Shown here in pieces: positions 49,001 through 60,000 of a DNA stretch of 64,000 nt. The notes under the pieces are model-generated. The model saw nothing but the letters and a program-made list of their open reading frames with translations. It did not search any database and was not told the DNA's origin. This DNA comes from Scleroderma bovista (lineage: Eukaryota; Basidiomycota; Agaricomycetes; Boletales; Sclerodermataceae): positions 1 to 64,000 of the forward strand of contig JAYMGJ010000277.1 in the NCBI GenBank assembly GCA_037178675.1. Direction: 5' to 3'. Numbering within the stretch: position 1 is the first letter of the stretch; every line of letters starts with the position of its first letter. Both the position numbers and the translations under genes were made by a program.

Positions 49001-49259
49001 TCCTCTTTTCCGTTGCCCTTGCCTTCCCCTTTTCTGTCGCCTCAGTGGCATTGGGTGAAAGTTCAGCATACATCTTCTTTTGTATCATCTTCTCAAATAT
49101 TTGATCCATTGTATAGTGCCCCAGATTTTCAGCTAACTCCCCTTTAGCCTTCAGAAAGAGGAGCTTGTCTGGAAAGAGGAAAGTTAAGAGCTTATCGCTC
49201 TCAGATCATGAGAGCTCCCAGTGGGTTTCACGGGTGTCATTCTCAACCATGGCATCCAT
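46061..49259 (-). CDS. FunK1-type fungal protein kinase (possibly inactive)
   Basis: Member of the FunK1 kinase expansion of mushrooms. The N-terminal segment has FAEVKNCGG and IYFTIFDRGGSLSTCGYDID, like the nuclease-like N-domain of FunK1 proteins. The kinase part reads MKNSWIDPLWKYTEGMIL, AHILHCDISLVNLLL, RRGLLVDWGYAAP and MSAELVMAGVGQSVTHQANH with DLESPFYVLVGVCLLLD. The catalytic HRD is HCD here, and the DFG position reads DWG, which is usual in FunK1. The acidic C-terminus ends in Ser/Arg repeats at a stop in 46061-46063. The MDAM start (49259) is tentative. Several introns are implied. The HRD Arg-to-Cys change fits a CpG transition and could mean lost activity. Confidence 0.7.
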
Positions 49260-49651
49260 GGCGGGCCAAAGCCAGTTGGTTCTGTGCCTTAAAGTTGGAG
49301 GTATGGAAGAAAGCTTTGAATATGATTATTTCTTGTTGAACAGCGATTGAATGGTTACTCACACGCAATAGGTTGAACGGAGTTGAATGGGCCACCAGTG
49401 GCTGCGCCAAGGAAATAAACACTGAGGAATTGCTAGTTAAGGTAACTTTGATTACTCACTGGCCCCTTCCGTGGTGTTTTTTCATCGCTGCAAGACACTG
49501 GAAAGTTGTTCATAGCAGGGTTAGGTAGAAGAGAATGAGTACTGGTGATGAAGATTGTAATCAGATGCAATTATCTGATTTGTGTGATCATCTGATTTGC
49601 TGTGAACAATTCCCGCAACACAGATACATTCAGCTCGACTAATGATGGTAA
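49260..49651. other. Short gap between FunK1 gene and Plavaka P3
   Basis: AT-rich, with no gene seen. It could contain the true first exon of the kinase gene. Confidence 0.3.
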
Positions 49652-51324
49652 CTACAATGGAGATAATGCGTAATAGAATTCCTCCGACCAATACTTATTC
49701 AACCAGAATTCATTACTCAATTCATAGCTGCTCAACTTAGTTAGATGGGAATGTGCCCCGTGGCCAAAGTTCGGGATAATGTGTGCTGGAGAACGAACAT
49801 GGATAAGGGGAATTATCTCACCAACACGCTGACCATTCCTCCTCACCGCCTGTTTCAGCATATGCATACCGGTCGCTGGATCAATGTTGGTGGGATCCGA
49901 ATGGGGGATGATATTGAAATGGTGGACATATGCAAGGAACAAATCCGAACATGGAAAGCGGAAGATCATGTGCAACTGGGCGACAGAATGACCTGCGATG
50001 CCATTCTTTGGCCAGTCGCTCTCACAGTTAGGGCTGATGATAACCAAATCATATTGGCCATAGGGATCCGTGGTCGAGGGGGGGATAGCATGGAGGGTCT
50101 GAGGTGGTTGCACAATCTCGGCGTTGTGGTAGGACATCAGCTGTACATGCATCTTGTGCCATATCTGGAGCTTATCGATACGAGGTTGTTGACCTTGAAA
50201 ATGTGTGCCTTCATTCGCAAAGAAGGTGGCTATAGCATTGTTGAGGTCAGGAAGTTGGTATGCAATAGCAGCCTCATCGACACTTGACCGTAATGAGGGC
50301 TTAGTAGCAAGGTGGAAACCGGTCATTGAAGTTGCAAATGTGCAATAAGGCTTCGGAGCAGTGGGCTTTTCACCGAGGAGAAGAGAAGAAGAGATGGAGA
50401 AATAGTTTGGGACTCGACGAGTTGGTGTTAAGTACTCAGAGGGGTGAAGCATCTCGGCGTCCGGTTCATGTTCTTCACCCTCTTCCCCATCAGAGAAATC
50501 TTCATTCTCAACATCCACTTGGCCCCCATACTCCTTGACGTAGGTTGCTAGATCGAAACAGAAACACTTGTCTAGCCGGTTGAGGTGGTGCATGATCTGG
50601 CTGTAATAATTTTGATTGTTACCTGCACGGGCAGGAACTTTGATTTCTTCAACATGGGCGTGTTTGGTGACATCAGCCGACCACAGTATCACCGCTCCCG
50701 ATTGAAGAATGCTCGGGACGACGCTCTGGAGGAGCTCAAGCTTGGGAATCTGCCAGTCGGCTCGCACCCCCTGCTGGACAATGGCCTCCTTGTGATTGTG
50801 GAATTTATTTAAGGCACTTGCAACTCTTTCAACAGATTGAGTGGTGAATGAGGGTGCCTGTGCAAGATAACGGAAGTCGAGAAGCACACGAACAGCTGTG
50901 AGGAACTTGCGTGGGACACTCCCAGCCACAGCACCTATGATATAGCATTGAACTGAACAATGGTCATGGCCGGTTACTTGTTTCAGTTTGGATATTCCTT
51001 TGTTAAACACACGATACCCCACGAGGGTTTGAAGAATGGAGAACCTAAAATCCAGCTCGGCGGCCTCTGCCACCTTGATGCACCACTTCACATTGTGATG
51101 CCAAAACATACAGTGAAAATGATGGAGGACTTCAGGGGTGAAGAACTGGGAAGGATCCGATAATGGCCATGTCTTCCAAAACAGTTTGATGATGCCATTC
51201 AACTGCAATGACTTGACAACCTTCAGGAAGTTCTTGTAATCCGTTGGGGAGGATTTCGAGCAGGCAGTGCAGATGGCAGCGAGCATCGTCGACGCCGTAT
51301 GGGGTGGGTGTCGATAAGGATCAC
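49652..51324 (-). pseudogene. Plavaka transposase, copy P3 (N-terminally truncated)
   Basis: One long open frame (up to 51337 on this strand) matching the C-terminal half of Plavaka transposases: TMLAAICTACSKSSPTDYKN, IKLFWKTWPLSDPSQFFTPE, FHCMFWHHNVKWC, QVTGHDHCSVQCYIIGAVAG, FLTAVRVLLDFRYLAQAP and WQIPKLELLQSVVPSILQSG, then ILWSADVTKHAHVEEIKVPA, and a tail to 49652. P3 is well diverged from P1/P2. The upstream half is missing because the sequence at 51325 switches to an LTR-like TGTTACGGACC. Confidence 0.75.
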
Positions 51325-52082
51325 TGTTACGGACCAACTTTTTATCTTATCTAATCTGCAATTAGATAGTGTTTATCTTATCTTAGTGTACAGCCTCTAT
51401 CTTATCTACCTAGTCTAGACCTGTACCTCGTGCTGTACACGCTGCCACCCTTGACATCATTACACATAGCCTTAGCTCCACAGTGATGTCATTACATAGC
51501 CTTCTGCCTGCACGTAGCCTCATGGATAGCCTCACGTAGCCCTCGTGTATAGTAGTATATATACAGTGCAATCCAGCACCCAGAGCCTCCCCATTCGAGC
51601 TCATCTTGAGTCTTTGCTCTAGATACTCGCGTCCTATCCTCTCAGAGTCTTAGCGTGTGGTTGGGTCCTTGGTGTTTTGCCTAGGGTTGTCTCACCTGAG
51701 CTCGAATCTAACACATCTTACTCGCTCTATCACGCGCTGTTCCCCAGCCTAGTAAAGGAAAACTATACCTGGACTCCAGGGTTAAGGAGCTTCATCTTCC
51801 CACCTTCCGTTTCGTTCACAGCCAGCCTTTAGTGCCATTCCTGTAGTGCTTCGGCATTGGGAGTTTGTAGCACCATCTCTTTACGTACTGTACACCAGCC
51901 CAGGGTCGTGCCTGGTGTCTGAAGAGCAGTGCCCATTCAAGAGAGGTTCACAGCCTCAAGGCGATTGAGCTATACATACTCGTAGTTCCTCGGTCCATGC
52001 AGAGGTAGAACCATGATCTGCAGCCACTAGCCGTTTGTTCTTTGCATAGCTGTGCCACTGCCCTGACCCAGCGAGCGTGACA
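51325..52082 (+). mobile_element. LTR-like sequence, plus orientation
   Basis: Begins TGTTACGGACC exactly where Plavaka P3 is cut, has CTTATC-rich repeats, a TATA-like TAGTAGTATATATACAG (about 51549-51565) and a possible end at GCGAGCGTGACA. No matching second LTR or polyprotein is attached, so it is probably a solo or truncated LTR. Confidence 0.45.
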
Positions 52083-52239
52083 GGCGAACAAAGTCTTACA
52101 CTTAGTTTAGTGGAACACCTGTGGGGATCTAGTCCCGAATAGCCTTACTCCTACGTCACCCCTTACGTTAGTCACCATACAGTACCAGTTTCCCCACTGT
52201 CAAGACTGGTTCTTCACCGATCTGATCTCTATGAGGGGT
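52083..52239. other. Unassigned spacer between LTR-like sequences
   Basis: Nothing recognised. Confidence 0.3.
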
Positions 52240-52818
52240 CAGGGGGTCAGGGGTTGGTCTAGCGGTAAGACCGAGATGCTACGTAGTGTAGTCACGCTTC
52301 CCGAGTAATAGGAAGGCCGATCGAGGGTCTGATGGAGAGTCCGAGGGTAAACGGTCTACGACCGGGTGCTTGCACGAGGGCAGAGACGGAGAGTACGAAG
52401 GGAGAACAGACGAGAAGTATCTTATTTGATATTTGAACTGAAACTACAACAGACCGAGTATCTAAGTATTTATACTGAGTGGAATGGATGAGGCGATGTA
52501 CGGGAAGTCGGGATTACCGACGAACGATGAATGCAATCACGCTGCGCGCTGAGTAAGTATGGTAAGTGCGATAACCGGATTACCAATAGGTATTGTATTA
52601 GTAATGCAACAGGACAGGAACATATAGTAACTGGAAACAAGAAAGGAAACATATTAGGTAATCATACAGAGAGACAGAACGGACAACATGCTCACCGATC
52701 AGTGGCGATACAGGATAGAGAGAAACGGAGAAGGGAGTACATACAATAAACGGACGGCGAACACGTGGATGCGATCGGACAATAGGGTACAGGGTGATCA
52801 GGTGTCACGGTCGTGACA
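52240..52818 (-). mobile_element. Second LTR-like sequence, probably minus orientation
   Basis: On the minus strand it starts TGTCACGACC, inside a near-perfect palindrome (CAGGTGTCACG / CGTGACACCTG around 52799-52822), and has a TATA-like AGTATAAATAC. Its wording resembles the chromovirus LTR at 55054. The other end is uncertain. Confidence 0.4.
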
Positions 52819-53132
52819 CCTGCCACCTTGTCGAAGCGCAACAGGAGCGCTTGGCGATCATCTACGGCCCTCACCCTGATGCTGCCCCGAAACCACAGGA
52901 AAGAGAGTCGGCTATCGAAGAAGAGTTCCAGTTTACCAACACTGTTGCTGCCTACAGTCGCCTTGTCAGTGACTTCAAAATCCAAGTCCTCCTCGGCTTC
53001 CACCGTTCCATTCCTGTTCCACCCCTGCCAGACCTCCCTCTCGCCCACCGCTGCACGTTCCAGTCTTCGCGTCTCCGACCAGTTAAACAAAGACCTACCC
53101 CCTATTCCTGTCTCCACCCCTACTAGTTCATC

Positions 53133-55053
53133 ATGGCGGACCTCAACCAGCTCCTTGCCCAGCTCATCCAGGGGCAAGTTAACCTCCAGGTGCATATCAT
53201 GGCCCTTGCGGCTGCACAGCCTCAGCCTGCACTGCTGCCGCGCAAGAAGGTGGTCGTGGATCCCAGGAGTTATGACGGCTCCCCTCAGAAGTTTCATGAG
53301 TGGTGGTCCAAGATCAAGATCTGGCTTCAGATCTCGATGGATGGGGCAACCGACGCCCAGGTCACTGCCGCAGTACTCTCTCGGCTCACTGGCCCGAAGG
53401 CTGGTTGGTGGGCTCAGGTCCATTGTCATGCACCAAACATGTTTGGTACTGTGGACATGGAGAAAGTTAGCCGATGAAACTAGTGTGAAGAACGCACACC
53501 CAAGATCTGTTGAAAGATTGTCCCGACTTGAGGGATACAGACAGCCCTCGCTATCCATATCATGCAAAGTCAAGACTATCCTTATGCAAAGAATGAATAC
53601 AAGCTCGTTGTAGCCATCTATCGCACAAGAATGACTATCCTGATGTGAGAGATGAATGCCAACGCTGACAGTCATCTATCGCACGAGAACCGCCAAGAAG
53701 CAGAAGAATCCAAGGATTGATGATCATTTCAGTATGAGAGAGGAATGCAACCTACTGCAGTCCAACTCCCATACCAGAACAACCAAAGAAGCAGAAGAAA
53801 CGATAGAGAAATGAAGGAGAAAAGGAAGAATCATTTTTAGTGCCCAAATGTCAAATTCAGGCACCCAGTGCCAGCATTCCGATATTTTGAATAGCTCTGC
53901 CATTTTTGAAGCTATCAATCATGTGACTATACCATCATGGAGCCTAGACTGTGGTCTATCTGCCTGTCAAGTTCCGACATAAATCTGTTTATTTCCCACG
54001 GAGATATTCCACCTGCAATCCAGACACCCACTTCATCACTCACTATGGAGTCTGCATTTTCTCTGGAACGTTTCTCCGCTATTGCAGCAGACCTCAATTA
54101 TGTCCTGCTCTTGGGACAGCCTCTCCCTGAGCTCCTGTGTACTGTCTGGTACATATCTTCCCAGCCTGCTCCCTCAGTCCCTCTCATTCTCAGTCAGTGC
54201 ATTCTCCTCGTCAGTCCTGCATCGCACACATACTTTGGTCGTCTCAAGTCTATTGTTAGACTTGAAAATTCATACCTGGTCGTCTCTGTGTCTCCTAAGT
54301 CCTCTGCATATGGTCCTTTTATCCCAGAGTCCTGTCACATCCATCTCCCTCTATCATTCATCTCGCTTCCCTGGACACGTCAAATCTGCTATTCATGTTT
54401 GACTTCCCTGCTATCCCACAACAAACATGAATGAAACAGTGCTCTAGAACCCTTCTTAGAAGCCCTAATAGAGTACAGAACCTTCCCCTTACTGCTCAAG
54501 GGAAGACTGCACTTCGGCAGCACCAAATTTCATGTTTTTTCTCTACAGAAGCTCAAGCACAGTCTAGCATCTCTGTCCACTCCATCCCATCACTGTCCAT
54601 CGCATTCTTGAAGCAGGAACTGTCCCCTTGCTTCCCTGTTGTCCCATCACTGCTGTATCACCCCTATCATCAATCTATCATCGCTCTTCTATCTCAGGAC
54701 TCTTCCTAACCACTGTGGTAGGCTGAAGAGGAGTCAATACCATCCCCAGTCGCATATCATCCCCATCAGAAGCCCTTCCCTTCCCTCCTGCATCCTGCCT
54801 GAAGGTGTGCAGCACATCCCCCTGAGGAGATTACATTCCAGAAATGCAGAGGAAGACCACCACTCGCATATTGCTGTCATTTGGTGTTGGTTGTTGGTTG
54901 TTCTGACCTCTTCCCTCACTTAGGCGCACACCGTTTGGACAGCTGCATGGTGGCAGCACAGGCCCTTGCCAACGCCCCGCCTGTTCTGGCAGGCCAACCC
55001 ACGCCCCCGCCAGCCTGGCCTGCTTGGGACGACTTCTCGGAGGAGATAGAAAG
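53133..55053 (+). pseudogene. LTR-retrotransposon gag remnant, split by element B
   Basis: Left part 53133-53423: MADLNQLLAQLIQGQVNLQ, then YDGSPQKFHEWWSKIKIWLQ and LTGPKAGWWAQV, typical of a basidiomycete Gypsy gag. Right part 54931-55053 resumes in frame: RLDSCMVAAQALANAPPVLA, then PAWPAWDDFSEEIES. Between them lies element B. The gag is then cut by the chromovirus LTR at 55054. It belongs to a different family from the chromovirus gag. Confidence 0.6.
53424..54930 (+). mobile_element. Solo LTR-like element B (1507 bp) inside gag
   Basis: TGTCATGCACC...GGCGCACA, flanked by CCAT on the left and CCGT on the right. Removing it restores the gag frame (CAGGTCCGTTTGGAC), so CCGT is a 4 bp target duplication whose left copy has a CpG-to-CpA change. 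Near-identical to element A (26995-29327) apart from the insertion there. Confidence 0.7.
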
Positions 55054-55711
55054 TGTCAAGTCTGGGTCTACTCCGGTAGGGGGTCCGGTCAAGTCTGGAC
55101 GAAGGCGGACGAAGGAGGAGGGCAGAGGGCTGGACAAGGGATAGTCCGGCCAGAGTTGGTGACCGCTTGGATTCAACGACAAGGACAAAGTGCGTTGATC
55201 CCTTGCGTAGGTTCCGGTCAAGGTGACGATGACAGAGACAGAGACAGAGACAGGGACAGGAGTAGTGACTATAGTTGATTTCAGACTGAGGAGTACAGGA
55301 TAATCTACAGAGTACTTATACTAAGTGCAAACTAGGGACGAGTATATATGGTGACAAGTAAACAGCCTAATGGCGGACAAAGGACGACCGGAGTAAGGGA
55401 TAGACCAGGTCCAATGAAAATAAAGTCAGGTCCAATGAAAATAAAGTCAGGTCCGATGAAAATAAAACAGGTCCAGTGAAAATACTACAAGGTATGAGAT
55501 ATAACAAGTTCACGGAGAACTCACATCAAGGCAGGGTAGACGGCCAAGTGTGGTAAAGACTGTATGTGGGCTAGACCAAGGGTCATAGTTAGCGGAAGGT
55601 TATCTGCGCGACCGTTGACTGGAGTAACTGAGAACGACCGGAGTTGAGCTGTAGGACTGCGATGTGACCGGAGTAACCGGATATGATCCGGAGTTGGACA
55701 TGGTCGTAACA
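55054..55711 (-). repeat. 3' LTR of the chromovirus (658 bp)
   Basis: TG...CA limits on both strands. Contains a 21 bp unit (GGTCCRATGAAAATAAAGTCA) twice in tandem plus a diverged third, where the 5' LTR has one fewer. TATA-like TAGTATAAGTA on the minus strand. Confidence 0.8.
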
Positions 55712-55873
55712 GTATCCCCCCTTTAGGGCTGAACCCATGAGGCCCCAATGAGGCTGCAGTGTGGTCGCCTAGAACAATGCGGAGTCCGGAGTGTTTTGTC
55801 TGAGTACGAATCTTGGATCTATAAAGATCAGACCGGTCTTGCTTTTACCCCCAGTTTTCTGCCTTCTACCAAC

Positions 55874-56906
55874 ATGTCCGCACCAGCCAAGTCTACCACC
55901 CCCACTGCCGAGTCCAAGGATTGGACAAAGGCCACCACACCAGAGCTACTGTCCGGTAGCGAGGACGAGTCGAGCGTTCTTGACGCGAAGGCGAAGGAGC
56001 GTCGTCGCCGCAAGCAGGTGAGGAGAGAGGAGAGGCAGCGTCGGGAGGCGGAAGAGAAGAGAGCACGCAAGCAGGCGGAGCGTAAGGTGCGCGAGCAGGC
56101 GGAGAGGGAGAGGGCGGAATCGCAAGCAAGGGCGGAGTTGGAGCAGAGGAAGGCGGCGGAAGTGGCTGCCAAGCAGAGGGCGGCGGAGGTAGCTGCCAAG
56201 CAAAAAGCAATGGCGCAGGAGGCATCGAAGAAGAGAGCAAGGGAGGAACCAGAGGCAAGTCCGGTAGGAGAGGTCTGGTAGGTTTTATTTTTGTTCTATT
56301 TCTGCTCTTGTTTTGCTGACTTCTTTTTGTAGATGTGTGCGTTGCGCAAAGCATCGCACAGTGTGCGAGCACGACCCGGAGAAGCCAAAACAGCGGGCGT
56401 GCATGAAGTGTGCCAGCCTCAAGGAGAAGTGCAAGTGGCCGGAAGTGGGGGGTCCCGGTCCAGTAGTGGACAAAGGCAAGGGTAAGGCGAAGGAGAAGGA
56501 GGCAGCGACGTCACCGCGAGGTGGCGAGAAGAGGAAGAAGAAGAAGACGACGATGAAGGTCGCCAACAACGACGACGAGATAGTGGAGGTAGCGGGTCCA
56601 TCTGGGTCAAGGCCCAGTTTCAACACTGGTCCTTTCCTGGAACGGATGGACAGGCTAACAGCCGCGGTGGAGGCAATGACCGGTCAGATGGCCTGGATCG
56701 CAGACTCTACGCGGTCTGTTTCGCAGTCCAACGACCGACTCAGCGCCGGCCTCGAAACCTTTTTCGAGGAATGCCGGTTCTTCATGATGGACTTCAACAG
56801 GTCAGAGGAGGAAAGTGACGGAGAGGTCGATCCAGAGGAGATTGACCAGGAGTTGGAAGAGCTCCAGAAGGACCTGGAGGAGCAGGAAGGACCTGCGCCG
56901 GAGTAG
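55874..56906 (+). CDS. Opposite-strand gene of the chromovirus with a Zn2Cys6-like cluster
   Basis: Lies between pol and the 3' LTR, on the strand opposite to gag-pol. The first part (55874-56281) encodes MSAPAKSTTPTAESKDW followed by a long basic/acidic helix of Arg, Lys, Glu and Ala, probably a coiled coil. The second part (frame to 56906) has C-VR-C-AKHRTV-C-x11-C-MK-C-ASLKEK-C, the six-cysteine spacing of Gal4-type Zn2Cys6 clusters, then a basic KKKKTTMK tract, a short helix region and an acidic end (EEIDQELEELQKDLEEQE). The two parts are in different frames with intron-like DNA between (acceptor TTTTTGTAG at about 56324-56332), but no donor gave a clean phase, so the join is unresolved. 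It could bind DNA. Similar genes beside Gypsy elements are my recollection, not checked. Confidence 0.6.
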
Positions 56907-57063
56907 GTGGTCCGGTCCGGCACCTTGTAAATAGAAATGTAAATTAGTTTTACTTTTTGTTTATAAAAAGAAGTGGACTGGATTTGGGAGTGAGTGATAT
57001 TACAAGACAAAATGAAACAGAGAAGGAGAGACAGATAAGAGAGAAATGGAGACGAGAGTATTA

Positions 57064-60000
57064 CTACATGGACGCGAGTGGTCCGGGTTTGTCCGGGTAC
57101 CGGACATGGTAGTCTTCGAGTAATTCCGTAGTGTTGCCTAGCTCAGTGGCGAGTAGCCAAGAGGTTTCTTCGTCAGTTCCCTCGTAACCGGACCAACGTA
57201 CCAAGTACAGTAGTTTGCACGATTTTCGTTGACGGTCAACCTTGGAGTCGAGGATCTCAGAGATCTCGAACTCCGGTTCACCATCTACTTCAACTGGTGG
57301 TGGAGGAGGCTGTATCCGGTCTGGTATAGTGTTGGGTATGGCCGGTTCGAGTTGGGAGATGTGGAAGACGGGGTGAACGGCGCACATGGAATCTGGAAGG
57401 TGTAGCGTAAAAGAGAGAGAGCCTACTTGTGCTATGATAGTGTAGGGCTCAAGATTCTTTTCTGATAGCTTTTTGGATGGTCGAGTAGACCAGAAGTATT
57501 TGGCTTTTACGTATACTTGATTGCCTACTTTGAAGTCCGGTGGAGTACGTTTGGCATCAGCCAGACCTTGGTAGCGAAGTTGCGTGTTGGCCATTTCTTC
57601 TCGAAGGTATTGATGCAGCGACTCAAGGTCGACTGCGTAGTCACGAGCCCGAGCTGAAGTCATGTCGCGTTCTGGGTAGACAGAGATGTTAGGGTGGTAG
57701 CCCTTGTTAGCAAAGAACAGAGAGACTCCAGTGGTAGCACTTGGTGCATTGTTGTATGCGAACTCCGCCAGTGGGAGTAAGTCTGCCCAGTTGTCTTGCT
57801 GGTAGTTGCAGTAGATCCGGAGGTACTGTTCCAGTGTCTGGTTAGACCGCTCTGTCTGGCCATCGCCCTCCGGGTGGTAACTGGAGGTGAAGTGGAGGCG
57901 CATGTCGAGAGCCTTTCCGAGTGACCGGAAGAAGTGTGAGACGAACTCGGTACCGCGATCTGAGGTGACATGGGCGGGAACACCGTGCTTGGAGAACACG
58001 TGAAGTAAGAAGAGCTTTGCGAGCTCCGGGCTAGTGATGGTGTCGTGGGTAGGGATGAAAATGGCTTGTTTAGAAAGCCGGTCCACCACGACCAGGATGG
58101 CTGTGAAGCCAGTAGATGAGGGGAGTTGCTCGATGAAATCCATCGAGATGGAGTTCCATGGCTTCTCTGGTACGGGGAGCTGTTTCAGCAGTCCGTAGGG
58201 TCTATGGCGCGGTGTCTTAGCTCTTGCGCAGGAGGTACAGGACTGGACGTAGTCTTTGACGAAGGTCCTGAGACCAGGCCAAGTATACTCACGCCGGATT
58301 AGTTCTAGAGTCCGGTTTTGCCCAAAGTGACCAGCGAGTGGGTGATCGTGTCGATACCGGAGTACCCGGAGACGGAGGTCATCCAAGTCCAGTACGTATA
58401 TGCGACCGTCTAGTCGAAGGAATCCAGCCTCGTCTGTGGACCAGCGAGGGTCCAGTAGATCTGCGAGGTGGACCTGGGCAATGGGGTCAGAGGGTAGTGC
58501 GGAGAGGATGTTGTTATGGAGTGTTTCTACGTCCATGATTGCAACTGCATGGAGAACCGGAAACTCTAAATAAGTAGCGCGAAGAGAGTTAGAGAGCTGT
58601 TCTTGAGTGAACACTGGCCTAAGATTTTGAGGATTAACCCGGGCGTAGCCACTATCCCCCTCTTTGGGGTAGACGTCCCATCGTCTAGTGAGAGCATCCG
58701 GCTTGGCACCGAGTTTCCCGGGAGGGAAATGAATGACAAGATTAAATTGAGATAAAAATTCAGACCACTGGGCTTGCTGGCGGGAGAGGACTTTTGAGGT
58801 GGAGAAGTACTCGAGGTTTTTGTGGTCTGTGACGACGTCTATAGGGGAGGTGGAGCCTTCGAGGTAATGGCACCAGTTCCGGAATGCTTCGAAGATAGCA
58901 AGCAATTCCTTATCATGGGTGTCGTAGTTCAACTCCGGAGCAGTCAAGGTCCGGGAGTAGTACGCGACCGGACGGATCTCTTCATCGGCACAGGTAATGG
59001 ACAAGATGCCAGCGATGGCGTAGTCGGAGGCGTCGGTTTCCACGATGATAGGGGTATCCGGAATGAAGTGGGTGAGGATAGGCGCAGTGGTGAAGGCATG
59101 CTTCAGCGCGTTGAAGGAGCGTCGACAGTCGTCGGAGAAGTTCCAAGGAGCATCTTTCCGGGTGAGCCGGGTAAGAGGAACCACGATGTCGGAGTAGTTG
59201 AATATGAACCGGCGGTAGAAATTGGCAAAGCCCAAGAAGGACTGGATGTCCTTTACCTTTCGAGGTTCAGGCCAGTCGGAGATGGTTTGGATCTTGTCCG
59301 GAGACATAGTCAAACCATCCGGAGAGAGGCAATAGCCAAGGTACTCTACCGAGTCCGAGTGGAACTCACATTTCTCCGGTTTGGCGAAGAGGCCATGCAA
59401 CCGGAGTTGGCGGAGAACTTCCCGGATGTGCTGCTGGTGGGACTCCATATCCTCGGAGTAGATTAGGATGTCGTCGAGGTACACGACGATGCAGACATCT
59501 AACATGTCAGCGAAGATGGTGTTGACAAAGCGCTGGAAGGCTGCAGGGGCGTTAGTGAGGCCAAAGGGCATTACTAACCACTCGTAGGACCCATAGCGCA
59601 TACGGAAGGCAGTCTTCCACTCGTCGCCCGGAGCAATCCGGACTAGATGGTACGTGTGCCGGAGATCGATCTTTGAATAGATTTTAGCACGGCTAGGTGA
59701 GTCCAAAAGATCAGAGATTAGGGGGAGTGGATAGCGATCCTTTTTAGTGATTTTGTTTAGACCTCGGAAGTCAACGCAGACGTGGAGTGAGCCATCCTTC
59801 TTTTTTACGAAGAGGACCGGAGCAGCGTGGGAGGAAGCGGTAGGACGGATGAAACCTGTATTTAGATTCTCGTCGATGAAAGTCTGGAGAGCAGAGAGCT
59901 CGACCGGAGACAGTGAGTAGAGAGTTCCCAAAGGTGGAGAGGTACCTTCTTCAAGGTCGATCTTCAAGTCGTAGTCGCGATGCGGGGGAAGTTCAGAGGC

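Noticed and set aside
52255..52335. tRNA-like A-box (GGTCTAGCGGTAAGACC) with a weak B-box-like GATCGAGGGTC downstream, suggesting a tRNA or SINE
   Set aside because: No cloverleaf could be drawn, the B-box does not match GGTTCGANTCC well, and the stretch lies inside LTR-like DNA.
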